NCBI RefSeq assembly: GCF_036032445.1
Contig: NZ_CP107932.1
Coordinates: forward strand, 2,358,501-2,422,500
DNA: 64,000 bases
Direction: 5' to 3'
Source of the DNA: Nocardia sp. NBC_00416
Lineage (GTDB): Bacteria > Actinomycetota > Actinomycetes > Mycobacteriales > Mycobacteriaceae
Shown here in pieces: positions 15,243 to 23,322 of this stretch; position 1 is the first letter of the stretch; every line of letters starts with the position of its first letter. Made by a program: the position numbers and the translations under genes. The notes beneath the pieces were generated by a model, which saw only the letters and a list, made by a program, of their open reading frames with translations, was not told the origin of the DNA and did no database searches.

Positions 15243-16907
15243 TCAGCGCTCGCCCGCGGCATGCCGGGCCGCGACGTATCCGAAGACCATGGCCGGCCCG
15301 ATGGTCGCGCCGGCGCCCGCGTAGTCGTTGCCCATGACCGCGGCGGAGGTGTTGCCGGTGGCGTAGAGTCCGTCGATCACGGTCCCGCCGTCGCGCAGCA
15401 CCTGGGCGTTGTCGTTGTAGACGAGCCCGCCCTTCGTGCCGAGATCACCGATCCGTACCCGCAGCGCGTAGTAGGGGCCCTTGTCCAAGGTGTCCAGTGT
15501 CGGTCGCGGCAACGACGGATCACCGTAATAGTTGTCGTAGGCGCTGAGACCGCGGCCGAAGTCCGCGTCGTACCCGGCGCGGGCGAAACCGTTGAACCGC
15601 TGGATCGTCGCGGTCAGGGCGGCGACGGGAACACCGATCTCCGCGGCCAGTTCGGCGGGGGTCGCGGCGGTCCGGATCAGACCGTCCTCCAGCCACGCGG
15701 CGGGAAACTTCTGTCCCGGCACGATGCCGCCGATGGGGTAGCGTCGCTTGGCCTTGCCGTCGAAGATCAGCCAGGCCGGTTCGTGCCCACCGACCAACTG
15801 CGCGTGCACGAAGGTCACGTACGGTGACGCTTCGTTGGTGAACCGGGTCCCGTGCTGGTCGACGATGAGCGAACAGGGAATCGACCGTTCCGACACCAGT
15901 ACCTGGTTGCCGCCGTCCGGGCGCTGGAACGACGGCATCCACCATGCGTCGTCCATCAGATCCACCGCCGCACCGATCTGCTCGCCCGCCACGATGCCGT
16001 CGCCGGTGTTGTCGGTCGAGGCCGCACTGAAATTATCGCGGCCGCCTTCGGGCAGGTACCGCTTGCGCATCGCCTGGTTGTATTCGAAACCGCCCGTGGC
16101 CAGCAATACGCCGGAGCGGGCGCGGATCCGGAATTCACGCCCGTCCCGTTCGGCCACCACCCCGAGCACCGCGCCGGACTCATCGGTCACCAATGAGCGC
16201 AAGGGTGTGTCGAGCCACAGCGGGACTCCGGCGTCGCGCAGCGCCAGCCGGAGCCGGGCGATCAGCGCACGTCCGAGGGTATCCATATGACGGCGCAGCA
16301 CGATCGCCTTGACGGCTCGCAGGCCGGTGCGCAACGCCGCTCGCTTCGCCTTCCAGGTACGGGTCACCATGTTCAGCTGGACGAAGTCCTTGGAGGTGAT
16401 GAACAGTCCGGGTGGCGTGGCCAGCGCGGCGGGGCGCAGCAGGTGTTCGTCGGCGCCGAGTTGTTTCAGATCCACCGGCAGCGGTTCGATGGAACGGCCG
16501 CGGGGACGGCCGCCCGGCTTCTCGGGATGGTAGTCGGAATAGCCCGGGCACCATTGGAATCGCATATGCGGACTCGTGGACTCCAGGAATTCCAGCATGC
16601 GCGGGCCCGCGTCGATGTACCGGTCGATATTGCGCGACGGCACCCGATCGCCGACCACGGCATCGAGATAGGCGCGGACCTCGGCCCGGGAATCACCCAG
16701 CCCCGCGCGCAGCAGCGCCGGGCTGTTGGGCACCCAGATCCCGCCGCCGGACAGCGCGGTACTGCCGCCGTACACCGAGGCCTTCTCGATGACGAGGGTG
16801 TCCAGCCCGCGATCGGCCGCCGACAGCGCGCCGGTCAGGCCGCCGGCGCCGCTGCCGACGACCAGGAAGCCGACTTCATGGTCCCAATATTGTTCGCGTG
16901 CGGACAC
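15243..16907 (-). CDS. KstD-like FAD-dependent 3-ketosteroid delta1-dehydrogenase
   Basis: The 554-residue flavoprotein starts at a GTG. It has the FAD-binding VVGSGAGGLTGA motif (residues 16-27), a GGSTALSGGGIWVPN segment, and a second FAD contact near the C-terminus (GLYATGNTSAAVMGNDYAGAG). Tyrosines in NEASPY and YAGAG, the latter four residues before a glycine, match the catalytic Tyr and Tyr-x3-Gly positions of known KstD enzymes. KstD takes the 1-alpha and 2-beta hydrogens from ring A of 3-ketosteroids. A related fumarate-reductase-type flavoenzyme with another substrate cannot be excluded. A KSI-like gene directly upstream supports the steroid role. Confidence 0.8.
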   Translation of the reverse strand: MSAREQYWDHEVGFLVVGSGAGGLTGALSAADRGLDTLVIEKASVYGGSTALSGGGIWVPNSPALLRAGLGDSRAEVRAYLDAVVGDRVPSRNIDRYIDAGPRMLEFLESTSPHMRFQWCPGYSDYHPEKPGGRPRGRSIEPLPVDLKQLGADEHLLRPAALATPPGLFITSKDFVQLNMVTRTWKAKRAALRTGLRAVKAIVLRRHMDTLGRALIARLRLALRDAGVPLWLDTPLRSLVTDESGAVLGVVAERDGREFRIRARSGVLLATGGFEYNQAMRKRYLPEGGRDNFSAASTDNTGDGIVAGEQIGAAVDLMDDAWWMPSFQRPDGGNQVLVSERSIPCSLIVDQHGTRFTNEASPYVTFVHAQLVGGHEPAWLIFDGKAKRRYPIGGIVPGQKFPAAWLEDGLIRTAATPAELAAEIGVPVAALTATIQRFNGFARAGYDADFGRGLSAYDNYYGDPSLPRPTLDTLDKGPYYALRVRIGDLGTKGGLVYNDNAQVLRDGGTVIDGLYATGNTSAAVMGNDYAGAGATIGPAMVFGYVAARHAAGER

Positions 16908-16941
16908 ATTCGTCTCTTTCTGCTGGAGAACTCGGCGGGGG

Positions 16942-17313
16942 TCAGCCGAGGGCGATATCGTCCGGCGACCAGTACGCGCGCATGCTCGTGATCCGGGCGT
17001 CGTCGTCGAAGGTCATGACATCGATGGGTTCGATGGTGAGGGTCCGGTCACCGGTATCGGTGACCACGCGGAATCCGAACGCCGCGTTATCGCCCGCGAC
17101 CCGGATATCGAGCAGTTCGGTGGTCGTGCGCACCGATTCGAGTGCGCCGTAGAACTTTTCGATGGCTGCGCGGCCCTGGTGCGCCGGAGTGCCGACCGGA
17201 TCCTCCACCGTGGCGTCCTCGGCGTAGAGGGCCGCTATCTCCTTCGCGGAACCGTCGGCGACGGTGGCGAGGTAGCGGCGCACGGCCGAGCGGATATCGT
17301 CTGGTGCGGCCAT
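16942..17313 (-). CDS. Ketosteroid isomerase (delta5-3-ketosteroid isomerase) homologue
   Basis: With the start at 17313, after GGAGGAG, the protein is 123 residues, the usual KSI length. It keeps the three KSI catalytic positions: Tyr14 (in RRYLATV), Asp38 (in EDPVG) and Asp98 (in EPIDVMTF), matching Tyr14/Asp38/Asp99 of the Comamonas enzyme. KSI moves the double bond of 5-ene-3-ketosteroids into conjugation. It lies between two KstD-like genes, which use the conjugated product. A general SnoaL/NTF2 fold with another role is less likely given the intact triad. Confidence 0.85.
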   Translation of the reverse strand: MAAPDDIRSAVRRYLATVADGSAKEIAALYAEDATVEDPVGTPAHQGRAAIEKFYGALESVRTTTELLDIRVAGDNAAFGFRVVTDTGDRTLTIEPIDVMTFDDDARITSMRAYWSPDDIALG

Positions 17314-17369
17314 GGGGGCTCCTCCGACAGGTGTTCGAGGTGGGGACGACTGAACGGAACCACGAAAGG

Positions 17370-17387
17370 TTCCCGGCCGATCGGGAA
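17370..17387. promoter_or_regulatory. Palindrome upstream of the KSI gene
   Basis: Arms TTCCCG and CGGGAA are separated by six bases (17370-17387) in the 109-base gap between the second KstD-like gene and the KSI gene. A further TTCCCG follows at 17389. A related palindrome lies at 19025-19045, upstream of the other KstD-like gene. Shared operator sites for one regulator are possible. Confidence 0.4.
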
Positions 17388-17422
17388 GTTCCCGGCCGGT
17401 GGGACGCACCGCGCGAGCGCGG

Positions 17423-18958
17423 TCACTCGCCGAGCATGTCCCGGACCGCGAGATGGCTGAACAGCATCGACGCCCCGATCGGGTTGCCGCCGCCGGGATA
17501 GGCGGTGCCGCTCACCGCCGCCATGGTGTTGCCCGCCGCGTACAGCCCCGGAATGGGCGCCCCGGCCCGGTCGAGGACCCGCGCCGCGCTGTCGGTGCGC
17601 AAACCGCCCTTCGTGCCGAGATCGGAGATACCGAACGCCGCGGCGTGGAACGGACCCCGGTCGATGGACACCAGGGGCGGCTCGCCACCGGAGAAAGCGC
17701 GATCGTAGGCTTCGTCGCCGCGGCCGAAATCGGTGTCGACGCCGGCGGCGACCATGGTGTTGAACCGGTCCACGGTCGCGGTCAGCCGATCCGCCGGTAC
17801 CCCGATCTTCGCGGCCAGCTCCGCCAACGTGGCGGCGGTATGCCACAGCCCGGCCGCCTCGTACTCCTGCACCTCGACCATCGACACATTGGTGGCCTTG
17901 ATCGGCGGCACCGGGCCCTCTCTGTCGTCGTAGATCATCCAGTACGGCAAGGTGACCGAACCGTCGCCCAGTTTCCGGATGACCTCGCGACCGAGCCGGT
18001 CGTAGGGGGCGGACTCGTTGACGAACCGTGCACCGTCCTGGTTGACGAATATGCCGCCGGTGAACCACAGTGCGAACGCCGAACGCCCGTCCGGATGGGT
18101 GAGCCCCGGCGACCACCAGGCCTGATCCATCAGATCGATATCCGCGCCCACCGCGATTCCGGCCTCGTGCGCCCGACCCCGGTTCCCCCACGGGCCCATG
18201 GTGTCGCGTGCCCGGCCGGGCACGCCGTACTGCGCGCGCAGCGCGTCGTTCTGTTCGAAACCGCCCGCCGCCAGCACCACCCCTTTGCGCGCGCGGATCG
18301 CGAACGGTTCCCCGTCGCGTTCGGTGCGCGCGCCGATCACTGCGCCGTCCTCCACCACCAGGTCCACCAGGGCGGTGTTCAGGTGGAGACGTACATCGGG
18401 AAACGTGGACAACGCCAGCAGGAAGCGGCCGATCAGGGCCCGGCCGCCGATCAGCAGATCCGGCGCCGGCGTGCCGAGCCGGTCGGTATCCAGCGGACCG
18501 CGCAACTGATCCCGGAGCGCGCCCAGCTCGGCGGCGGGCAGCGGGGTGGGCATGATGTGGCGTTGCCCGTCCAGCCGGGCTTTCGGCGCGCGGCCGAAAT
18601 AGTCCGGCCACGGCAGCATCTCGAAAGCGAAATGGTCGTCGGATTCCAGATATTCGATGAGGTCGCCGCCGCGGCGGACATAGGTGTCCTGCAGTTCCCG
18701 CGGCGTCCGGTCGCCGACGACCGCGTGATAATAGGTGAGCGCGTCGTCGAGGGTGTCGTCGGTACCCGCCCGGCGCAGCACCGGATTGACCGGGAACCAC
18801 ATGCCGCCACCACCGGAATAGGCGGTCGTCCCGCCGAATTTGTCGGTCGCCTCCACCACCGCGACCCGCAGGCCTTCGCGGGCCGCGGTGTAGGCGCCGG
18901 CCAGGCCGCCGCCCGATCCCGCGACCAGCACGTCCACTTCGTCGTCCCAGTCCACCAC
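17423..18958 (-). CDS. KstD-like FAD-dependent oxidoreductase (second copy)
   Basis: The 511-residue flavoprotein starts at a GTG eight bases after AGGAGG. It has FAD-binding VAGSGGGLAGAY (residues 11-22), GGTTAYSGGGGMWFPVNP, and a C-terminal GLYAAGNTMAAVSG followed by YPGGGNPIGASMLF. As in known KstD enzymes, tyrosines occur in PDYF, in NESAPY and in YPGGG. It likely performs 1,2-desaturation of 3-ketosteroids. It is clearly diverged from the copy at 15.2 kb, so the two may differ in substrate. It begins the minus-strand run and is divergent from the BVMO gene. Confidence 0.8.
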   Translation of the reverse strand: MVDWDDEVDVLVAGSGGGLAGAYTAAREGLRVAVVEATDKFGGTTAYSGGGGMWFPVNPVLRRAGTDDTLDDALTYYHAVVGDRTPRELQDTYVRRGGDLIEYLESDDHFAFEMLPWPDYFGRAPKARLDGQRHIMPTPLPAAELGALRDQLRGPLDTDRLGTPAPDLLIGGRALIGRFLLALSTFPDVRLHLNTALVDLVVEDGAVIGARTERDGEPFAIRARKGVVLAAGGFEQNDALRAQYGVPGRARDTMGPWGNRGRAHEAGIAVGADIDLMDQAWWSPGLTHPDGRSAFALWFTGGIFVNQDGARFVNESAPYDRLGREVIRKLGDGSVTLPYWMIYDDREGPVPPIKATNVSMVEVQEYEAAGLWHTAATLAELAAKIGVPADRLTATVDRFNTMVAAGVDTDFGRGDEAYDRAFSGGEPPLVSIDRGPFHAAAFGISDLGTKGGLRTDSAARVLDRAGAPIPGLYAAGNTMAAVSGTAYPGGGNPIGASMLFSHLAVRDMLGE

Positions 18959-19024
18959 TGTGTGTCCTCCTGTGCGGTTGCTCGACCCCGACGCTATGCC
19001 GGACCACCGGCTCCGGCGCCTGAT

Positions 19025-19045
19025 CCCTCCCGGTGATCGGGAAGG
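19025..19045. promoter_or_regulatory. Palindrome in the KstD/BVMO divergent region
   Basis: Arms CCCTCCCG and CGGGAAGG (7 of 8 complementary) flank five bases, between the divergent KstD-like and BVMO genes. The inner TCCCG/CGGGA pair matches the palindrome at 17370-17387, with a spacer one base shorter. Confidence 0.4.
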
Positions 19046-19156
19046 AAACGCTGCCGGAGGCGCATGTGCCGTTCAGCGGGAGAGGACCTGATCCGAGTAC
19101 GCGTTCGGTCCCTAGCGTCACGGTCAGAACTCCGATTCCGTCGAAAGGTTGGCACT

Positions 19157-20788
19157 GTGAACGCCGAAACGCCCGCACCGCCCGATTCCGACCGGACCGA
19201 TATCGACGTGGTGGTCGTCGGTGCGGGTATCGCCGGGCTGTACGCACTGCACAGGTTCCGCGCACAGGGCCTGACCGTGCGGGTTTTCGAGGCCGCCGAC
19301 GGCGTGGGCGGGGTGTGGTACTGGAACCGTTACCCGGGCGCACGCTGCGATGTCGAGAGCGTCGACTACTCGTATTCGTTCGACGCGGCACTACAGCAGG
19401 AGTGGAACTGGAGCGAGAAGTACGCCGCCCAGCCGGAGATTCTGGCCTATCTCGAACATGTGGCCGACCGTTTCGACCTGCGCCGCGATATCCGGTTCGG
19501 CACCCGGGTCACCGACGCCGAACTGGACGAGACCACACTGCGCTGGCAGGTCCGCACCGACACCGGCGCCGTGGCCTCGGCGCGGTATCTGGTCCTCGCG
19601 GTGGGCCCGCTGTCGAATGCGAACACCCCGGCCATCGACGGTCTCGAATCCTTCGCGGGGCAGCTCCTGCACACCTCGCGCTGGCCGCACGACGGCGTGG
19701 ATTTCACCGGGCGGCGGGTCGGCGTCCTCGGTACCGGGTCCTCCGGGATCCAGGCCATTCCGTGTCTCGCCGAGCAGGCCGCGCGGCTGACCGTGTTCCA
19801 GCGGACGCCCAACTACAGCGTGCCCGCCGGTAACGCACCGCTGGACGCGGCGGCGCGTGAGCGGCAGAAAGCGGACTACCCGGCCCGGCGGCGACTGTCG
19901 ATGGCCAGCGGCGGCGGTTCACCGCATCAGGCCCATCCGAAGTCCGCCCTCGACGTATCGGAGCAGGAGCGGCGCGCGGCCTACGAGCAGCGGTGGCGGC
20001 TCGGCGGCGTGTTGTTCAGCAAGACCTTCCCGGATCAGCTGGTGGACAACGCCGCCAACGATACGGCGCGGCTGTTCTGGGAGGAGAAGGTCCGGGCGGT
20101 GATCGAGAACCCCCGCGACGCCGATCTGCTGATCCCCCGCGACCACCCCATCGGCACCAAACGCATCTGCACCGATACGAATTACTACCAGACCTACAAC
20201 CGGGACGACGTCGAGCTGATCGATCTGCGTACGACGCCGATCGTCGAGATCGATACCGCGGGCGTGCACACCAGCGCGGCCCACTTTCCGCTGGACGCGC
20301 TGGTGCTGGCCACCGGATTCGACGCCATGACCGGCTCGGTGGCGAAGATGTCCATCATCGGCCGGGGCGGGCAGACCCTGAACGAGGCCTGGCGCGCGGG
20401 TCCCCGGACGTATCTGGGGCTCGGCGTCACGGGCTTTCCGAATCTGTTCAACCTCACCGGCCCGGGCAGCCCGTCGGTGCTGGCCAATATGGTGTTGCAC
20501 TCGGAGCTGCACGTGGACTGGGTCGCCGAGGCCATCGCCTTCGTGGAGAGCCGCGGCGCGACCGGCCTGGAGGCGCGGCCCGACGCGGTGGCCGCCTGGG
20601 TCGCCGAATGCACGAACCGGGCCGCGGACACCCTGATGCCGTCGGCGAACTCGTGGTATCTGGGCGCGAACGTACCCGGCAAACCCCGGGTGTTCATGCC
20701 GTTCGTCGGTGGTTTCGGCGCATACGGCGAGATCATCGCGGAGGTGGCGGCCGCGGAATACAGAGGGTTCGACCTGGTCACGGTGTAG
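19157..20788 (+). CDS. Baeyer-Villiger flavin monooxygenase (steroid/cyclic ketone type)
   Basis: With the GTG at 19157 (AAAGG upstream) the protein is 543 residues, the usual type I BVMO length. It has an FAD-binding VVGAGIAGLYAL (residues 20-31), a WYWNRYPGARCD segment, the BVMO fingerprint FAGQLLHTSRWP (166-177) and an NADPH-binding GTGSSGIQ. Such enzymes insert oxygen next to a ketone to give an ester or lactone. Next to KstD, KSI and an esterase, oxidation of a steroid side-chain or C17 ketone is likely. Cyclohexanone-type substrates are an alternative. Confidence 0.85.
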   Translation: MNAETPAPPDSDRTDIDVVVVGAGIAGLYALHRFRAQGLTVRVFEAADGVGGVWYWNRYPGARCDVESVDYSYSFDAALQQEWNWSEKYAAQPEILAYLEHVADRFDLRRDIRFGTRVTDAELDETTLRWQVRTDTGAVASARYLVLAVGPLSNANTPAIDGLESFAGQLLHTSRWPHDGVDFTGRRVGVLGTGSSGIQAIPCLAEQAARLTVFQRTPNYSVPAGNAPLDAAARERQKADYPARRRLSMASGGGSPHQAHPKSALDVSEQERRAAYEQRWRLGGVLFSKTFPDQLVDNAANDTARLFWEEKVRAVIENPRDADLLIPRDHPIGTKRICTDTNYYQTYNRDDVELIDLRTTPIVEIDTAGVHTSAAHFPLDALVLATGFDAMTGSVAKMSIIGRGGQTLNEAWRAGPRTYLGLGVTGFPNLFNLTGPGSPSVLANMVLHSELHVDWVAEAIAFVESRGATGLEARPDAVAAWVAECTNRAADTLMPSANSWYLGANVPGKPRVFMPFVGGFGAYGEIIAEVAAAEYRGFDLVTV

Positions 20789-20877
20789 CGCGACGAGCCG
20801 CTGTCGCGGGCGCCGGGGCTCCCGGTCAGCGGCGGTCGGTCGCCGGGCCACCGATTCGGCGTTGGTAATCTTCGGCC

Positions 20878-21564
20878 GTGACCACGAGCGCCTCCGCCGA
20901 CCCGGCCGAGCCCAACCTGCCGCCGACCAGCTGGGCTGTGCTCGCCATGCTCTCCTATGAGGAGGAGATCTCCGGGTACGACCTGAAGAAATGGGCCGAC
21001 TGGAGTATCCGCTACTTCTACTGGAGTCCGTCCTACAGCCAGATCTATTCGGAGCTGAAGAAGCTCGAGCGGCACGGGTTCGCGCAGTCGCGGGTCGACA
21101 GCGACAACACGTTGCGCGGACGCCGGCTCTATCGGATCACCCCCGAGGGCCGGGCCGCGGTCACCGCGTGGGCCGATCAGGCGCCGGTGGACCGCCCGAT
21201 GCTGAAACATCATGTGATGTTGCGGGTCATGTTCGGGCACCTGAGTTCGCCCGACCGGCTCAAGGAGATCCTGCGCGACCATATCGCCGACGTCGACCAG
21301 ATGGAGCGCAGCGCGGCGGTCGATGCCGAAGCCGCGAAATCCGAACCGGGGTGGGCCTACTCGCAGATAGTGCTGCGCTGGGCCGAACGGTATTACGCGG
21401 CCGAGCGCGATCTCGCGCAGCAGTTGATCGACGATATCGATGCCGCCGAGCTGGCCCTGGTCGAGGCCGAACACGACGAGCGTACCGAGTACCCGCATCC
21501 GACCCCGGGACGCTGGCGCGAGGTGGAACAGCGTGTCCGTCAGGAGGATCCGGACCGCGGTTGA
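20878..21564 (+). CDS. PadR family transcriptional regulator
   Basis: The 228-residue protein has a PadR winged helix at about residues 17-90 (GYDLKKWADWSIRYFYWSPSYSQIYSELKKLERHG, shown here only as the start of the domain, then RLYRITPEGR). A long helical Vir_act_alpha_C-type dimer domain follows. The tryptophan and tyrosine-rich recognition segment is typical. It starts with GTG 89 bases after the BVMO gene, on the same strand, and may control the BVMO/esterase genes or the divergent KstD operon. Confidence 0.85.
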   Translation: MTTSASADPAEPNLPPTSWAVLAMLSYEEEISGYDLKKWADWSIRYFYWSPSYSQIYSELKKLERHGFAQSRVDSDNTLRGRRLYRITPEGRAAVTAWADQAPVDRPMLKHHVMLRVMFGHLSSPDRLKEILRDHIADVDQMERSAAVDAEAAKSEPGWAYSQIVLRWAERYYAAERDLAQQLIDDIDAAELALVEAEHDERTEYPHPTPGRWREVEQRVRQEDPDRG

Positions 21565-21571
21565 GGTCGGC

Positions 21572-22110
21572 TCACCTCAGTACGGGATCCGCGCAGGCGC
21601 AGAAACTGTGGCACACCCGCTCTCGCACGATGACCTCGGGGCACTCCGGATCGAACCACCGATCCACCGAGCCCCAGTGCACCGGGTGCATCAGATAGGC
21701 CCTCTGCAGACCGTCCAGATCGACGAACTCCTGTTCCCGGACATGCGCGTCCAGCGCGACGTTCCGCCGGCGCGGGTCACCCGGCTCAGCTGCCAGGCCC
21801 GGATGGCCGGGATATAGCGGGGCATACGCAGCAGGTCTGCCTCGAAATCCTCCAGTACCCGCTGCGGCGTGCCCGGTTCGACACTCAGCAGCAATGTGCG
21901 GTACACCGACCGGGGCCCAGGGTGACCGAACGGGTTTTCCGGGCCCCCTGCGTACTCGACGCTGTCGACCCGCTCCACGCCGTGGCGTTCCAGTACGGCG
22001 GCGAGCTGCCGCGCCGAGAGTACGGCGCGGTGCCGTGGCCCCGGAGACGATGCGTCCGCTGGACGGGAACATCGCCCACCGGCCCGGATCCGCGGTCCTA
22101 CGGTGACCAC
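21572..22110 (-). pseudogene. Dabb (stress-responsive alpha/beta barrel)-like gene with an apparent frameshift
   Basis: Two minus-strand frames join into one protein-like sequence. The upstream frame reads LERHGVERVDSVEYAGGP and continues to AWQLSRVTRAGG. The other reads RNVALDAHVREQEFVDLD and continues through LMHPVHWGSVDRWF to the stop at 21572. The switch falls near 21762-21775, a G/C run, and would be healed by one extra base. This can be a sequencing error or a real mutation. The half containing HPVHWGSVDRWF resembles Dabb-type proteins of catabolic clusters. The N-terminus is uncertain (the GTG at 22110 is the furthest candidate). Confidence 0.5.
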
Positions 22111-22153
22111 ACCACGCCGGGCGTGCCCGGCACCGTATGCAGGAGGCGTCGAG

Positions 22154-23116
22154 ATGGATATCAGAGTTGTGGCCGACGACGGAACCCGTCCGGTACTGCA
22201 CCCCGAGATAGCCTCGATGCTGGCGAAATTGGATGCCGGATTCCCCGATGTCACCGCTGTCCCCGCCGCGGAACTTCGCGCGCTGATCCGTGGCCGTCGG
22301 GCTCCCCTGCAGTGGCTCCCTGCGATGCGGGATGTGCACAATCTGACGATCGAGGGGCCGGGAGGCGAGCTGGCGCTGCGGATCTTCCGTCCGCACAGCG
22401 ACGCCCACTCGCTACCCGTGGTCGTCTTCGCGCACGGCGGGGGGTTCGTGTTCTGCGATCTCGACAGCCACGACGAACTCTGCCGTTCGATGGCAGACGG
22501 TCTGGGCGCGGTGGTGATGGCGGTGGACTACCGGCTCGCCCCCGAACATCCCGCCCCGGCCGCGCACGACGACGTCTACCACGCATTGCTGTGGGCCGCG
22601 GCGCACGCGGCCGATTACGGCGGTGATCCGGCGCGGATCATCGTCGCCGGCGACAGCGCCGGCGGGAATCTCGCGGCGACCGTGGCCATCGCGGCCCGTG
22701 ATCTCGCCGGCCCGGCCATCGCGGCTCAACTGCTGCTCTATCCGGTGATCGACGATGACTTCGAGACCGATTCCTACCGTAGATTCGGCAACGGGTACTA
22801 CAACACGGCGAAGGCGATGCGCTGGTACTGGCAGCAGTACGCGCCCGCCGGGACCGGCGATGTGCGGCTGGTCCCCACCCGCGCGGCAACCCTTGCCGGG
22901 CTCCCGCCGGCGGTTGTGATCACCGCCCAGCTGGATCCGCCCTGTGCTGCGGGTGACGCGTACGCACAGCGTTTGGCCGCCGACGGCGTGCCGGTGCGGC
23001 ACCGCCGCTATGACGGGCTGTTCCACGGGTTCCTGACCATTGCGGGCCTGTCGTGCACCGGCACCGCGCGCACCCAGATCTGGGAGATGGTGCGCAGCGT
23101 GCTCAGCCCGGACTGA
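22154..23116 (+). CDS. HSL-family alpha/beta hydrolase (esterase)
   Basis: The ATG at 22154 follows AGGAGG by seven bases and gives 320 residues. The hormone-sensitive-lipase motifs are complete: HGGG oxyanion hole (94-97), nucleophile elbow GDSAGG with Ser168, and a C-terminal histidine in FHGFL. YRLAPEHPAPAA is also diagnostic. It probably hydrolyses a carboxylic ester. As the second enzyme downstream of a BVMO on the same strand, cleavage of the ester made by that enzyme is an attractive role. This is inference from position. Confidence 0.85.
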   Translation: MDIRVVADDGTRPVLHPEIASMLAKLDAGFPDVTAVPAAELRALIRGRRAPLQWLPAMRDVHNLTIEGPGGELALRIFRPHSDAHSLPVVVFAHGGGFVFCDLDSHDELCRSMADGLGAVVMAVDYRLAPEHPAPAAHDDVYHALLWAAAHAADYGGDPARIIVAGDSAGGNLAATVAIAARDLAGPAIAAQLLLYPVIDDDFETDSYRRFGNGYYNTAKAMRWYWQQYAPAGTGDVRLVPTRAATLAGLPPAVVITAQLDPPCAAGDAYAQRLAADGVPVRHRRYDGLFHGFLTIAGLSCTGTARTQIWEMVRSVLSPD

Positions 23117-23322
23117 GCCTTCGCCGCTTCCCTGACCAGGGCCGGCGGCCCGGCGGCTCACCGCACCTGCCGGCGTGCACCGCCGGGCAGTGACGGTATC
23201 CGGGTATATGCGAGCCTCGGCCGGGAATCAGCCGGCCCCGCCCGCGACGGCACTGTGTCGCCGGCCCGCCGCCGGCCCCGTCGGGCGGGTCGACCACCGA
23301 GTGGGAGCTACGCGGATCCTGT
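23117..23322. other. Convergent gap without a recognisable gene
   Basis: These 206 bases separate the convergent esterase and IclR genes. They hold several short GC-rich inverted repeats, such as CTGCCGGCG with an imperfect partner shortly after, that could fold as terminators. No coding frame with a credible start or conserved motif was seen. Confidence 0.4.

Noticed and set aside
16942..17313. The KSI homologue as a generic SnoaL-like protein
   Set aside because: Tyr14, Asp38 and Asp98 all match KSI catalytic positions and the gene is flanked by KstD-like genes, so the specific call is better supported.
17235..19391. A very long minus-strand open frame (over 700 codons) across the KstD/KSI region
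   Set aside because: It is Arg/Gly/Pro-rich antisense-frame translation typical of high-GC DNA, and the recognised KstD-like and KSI genes occupy other frames with clear motifs.
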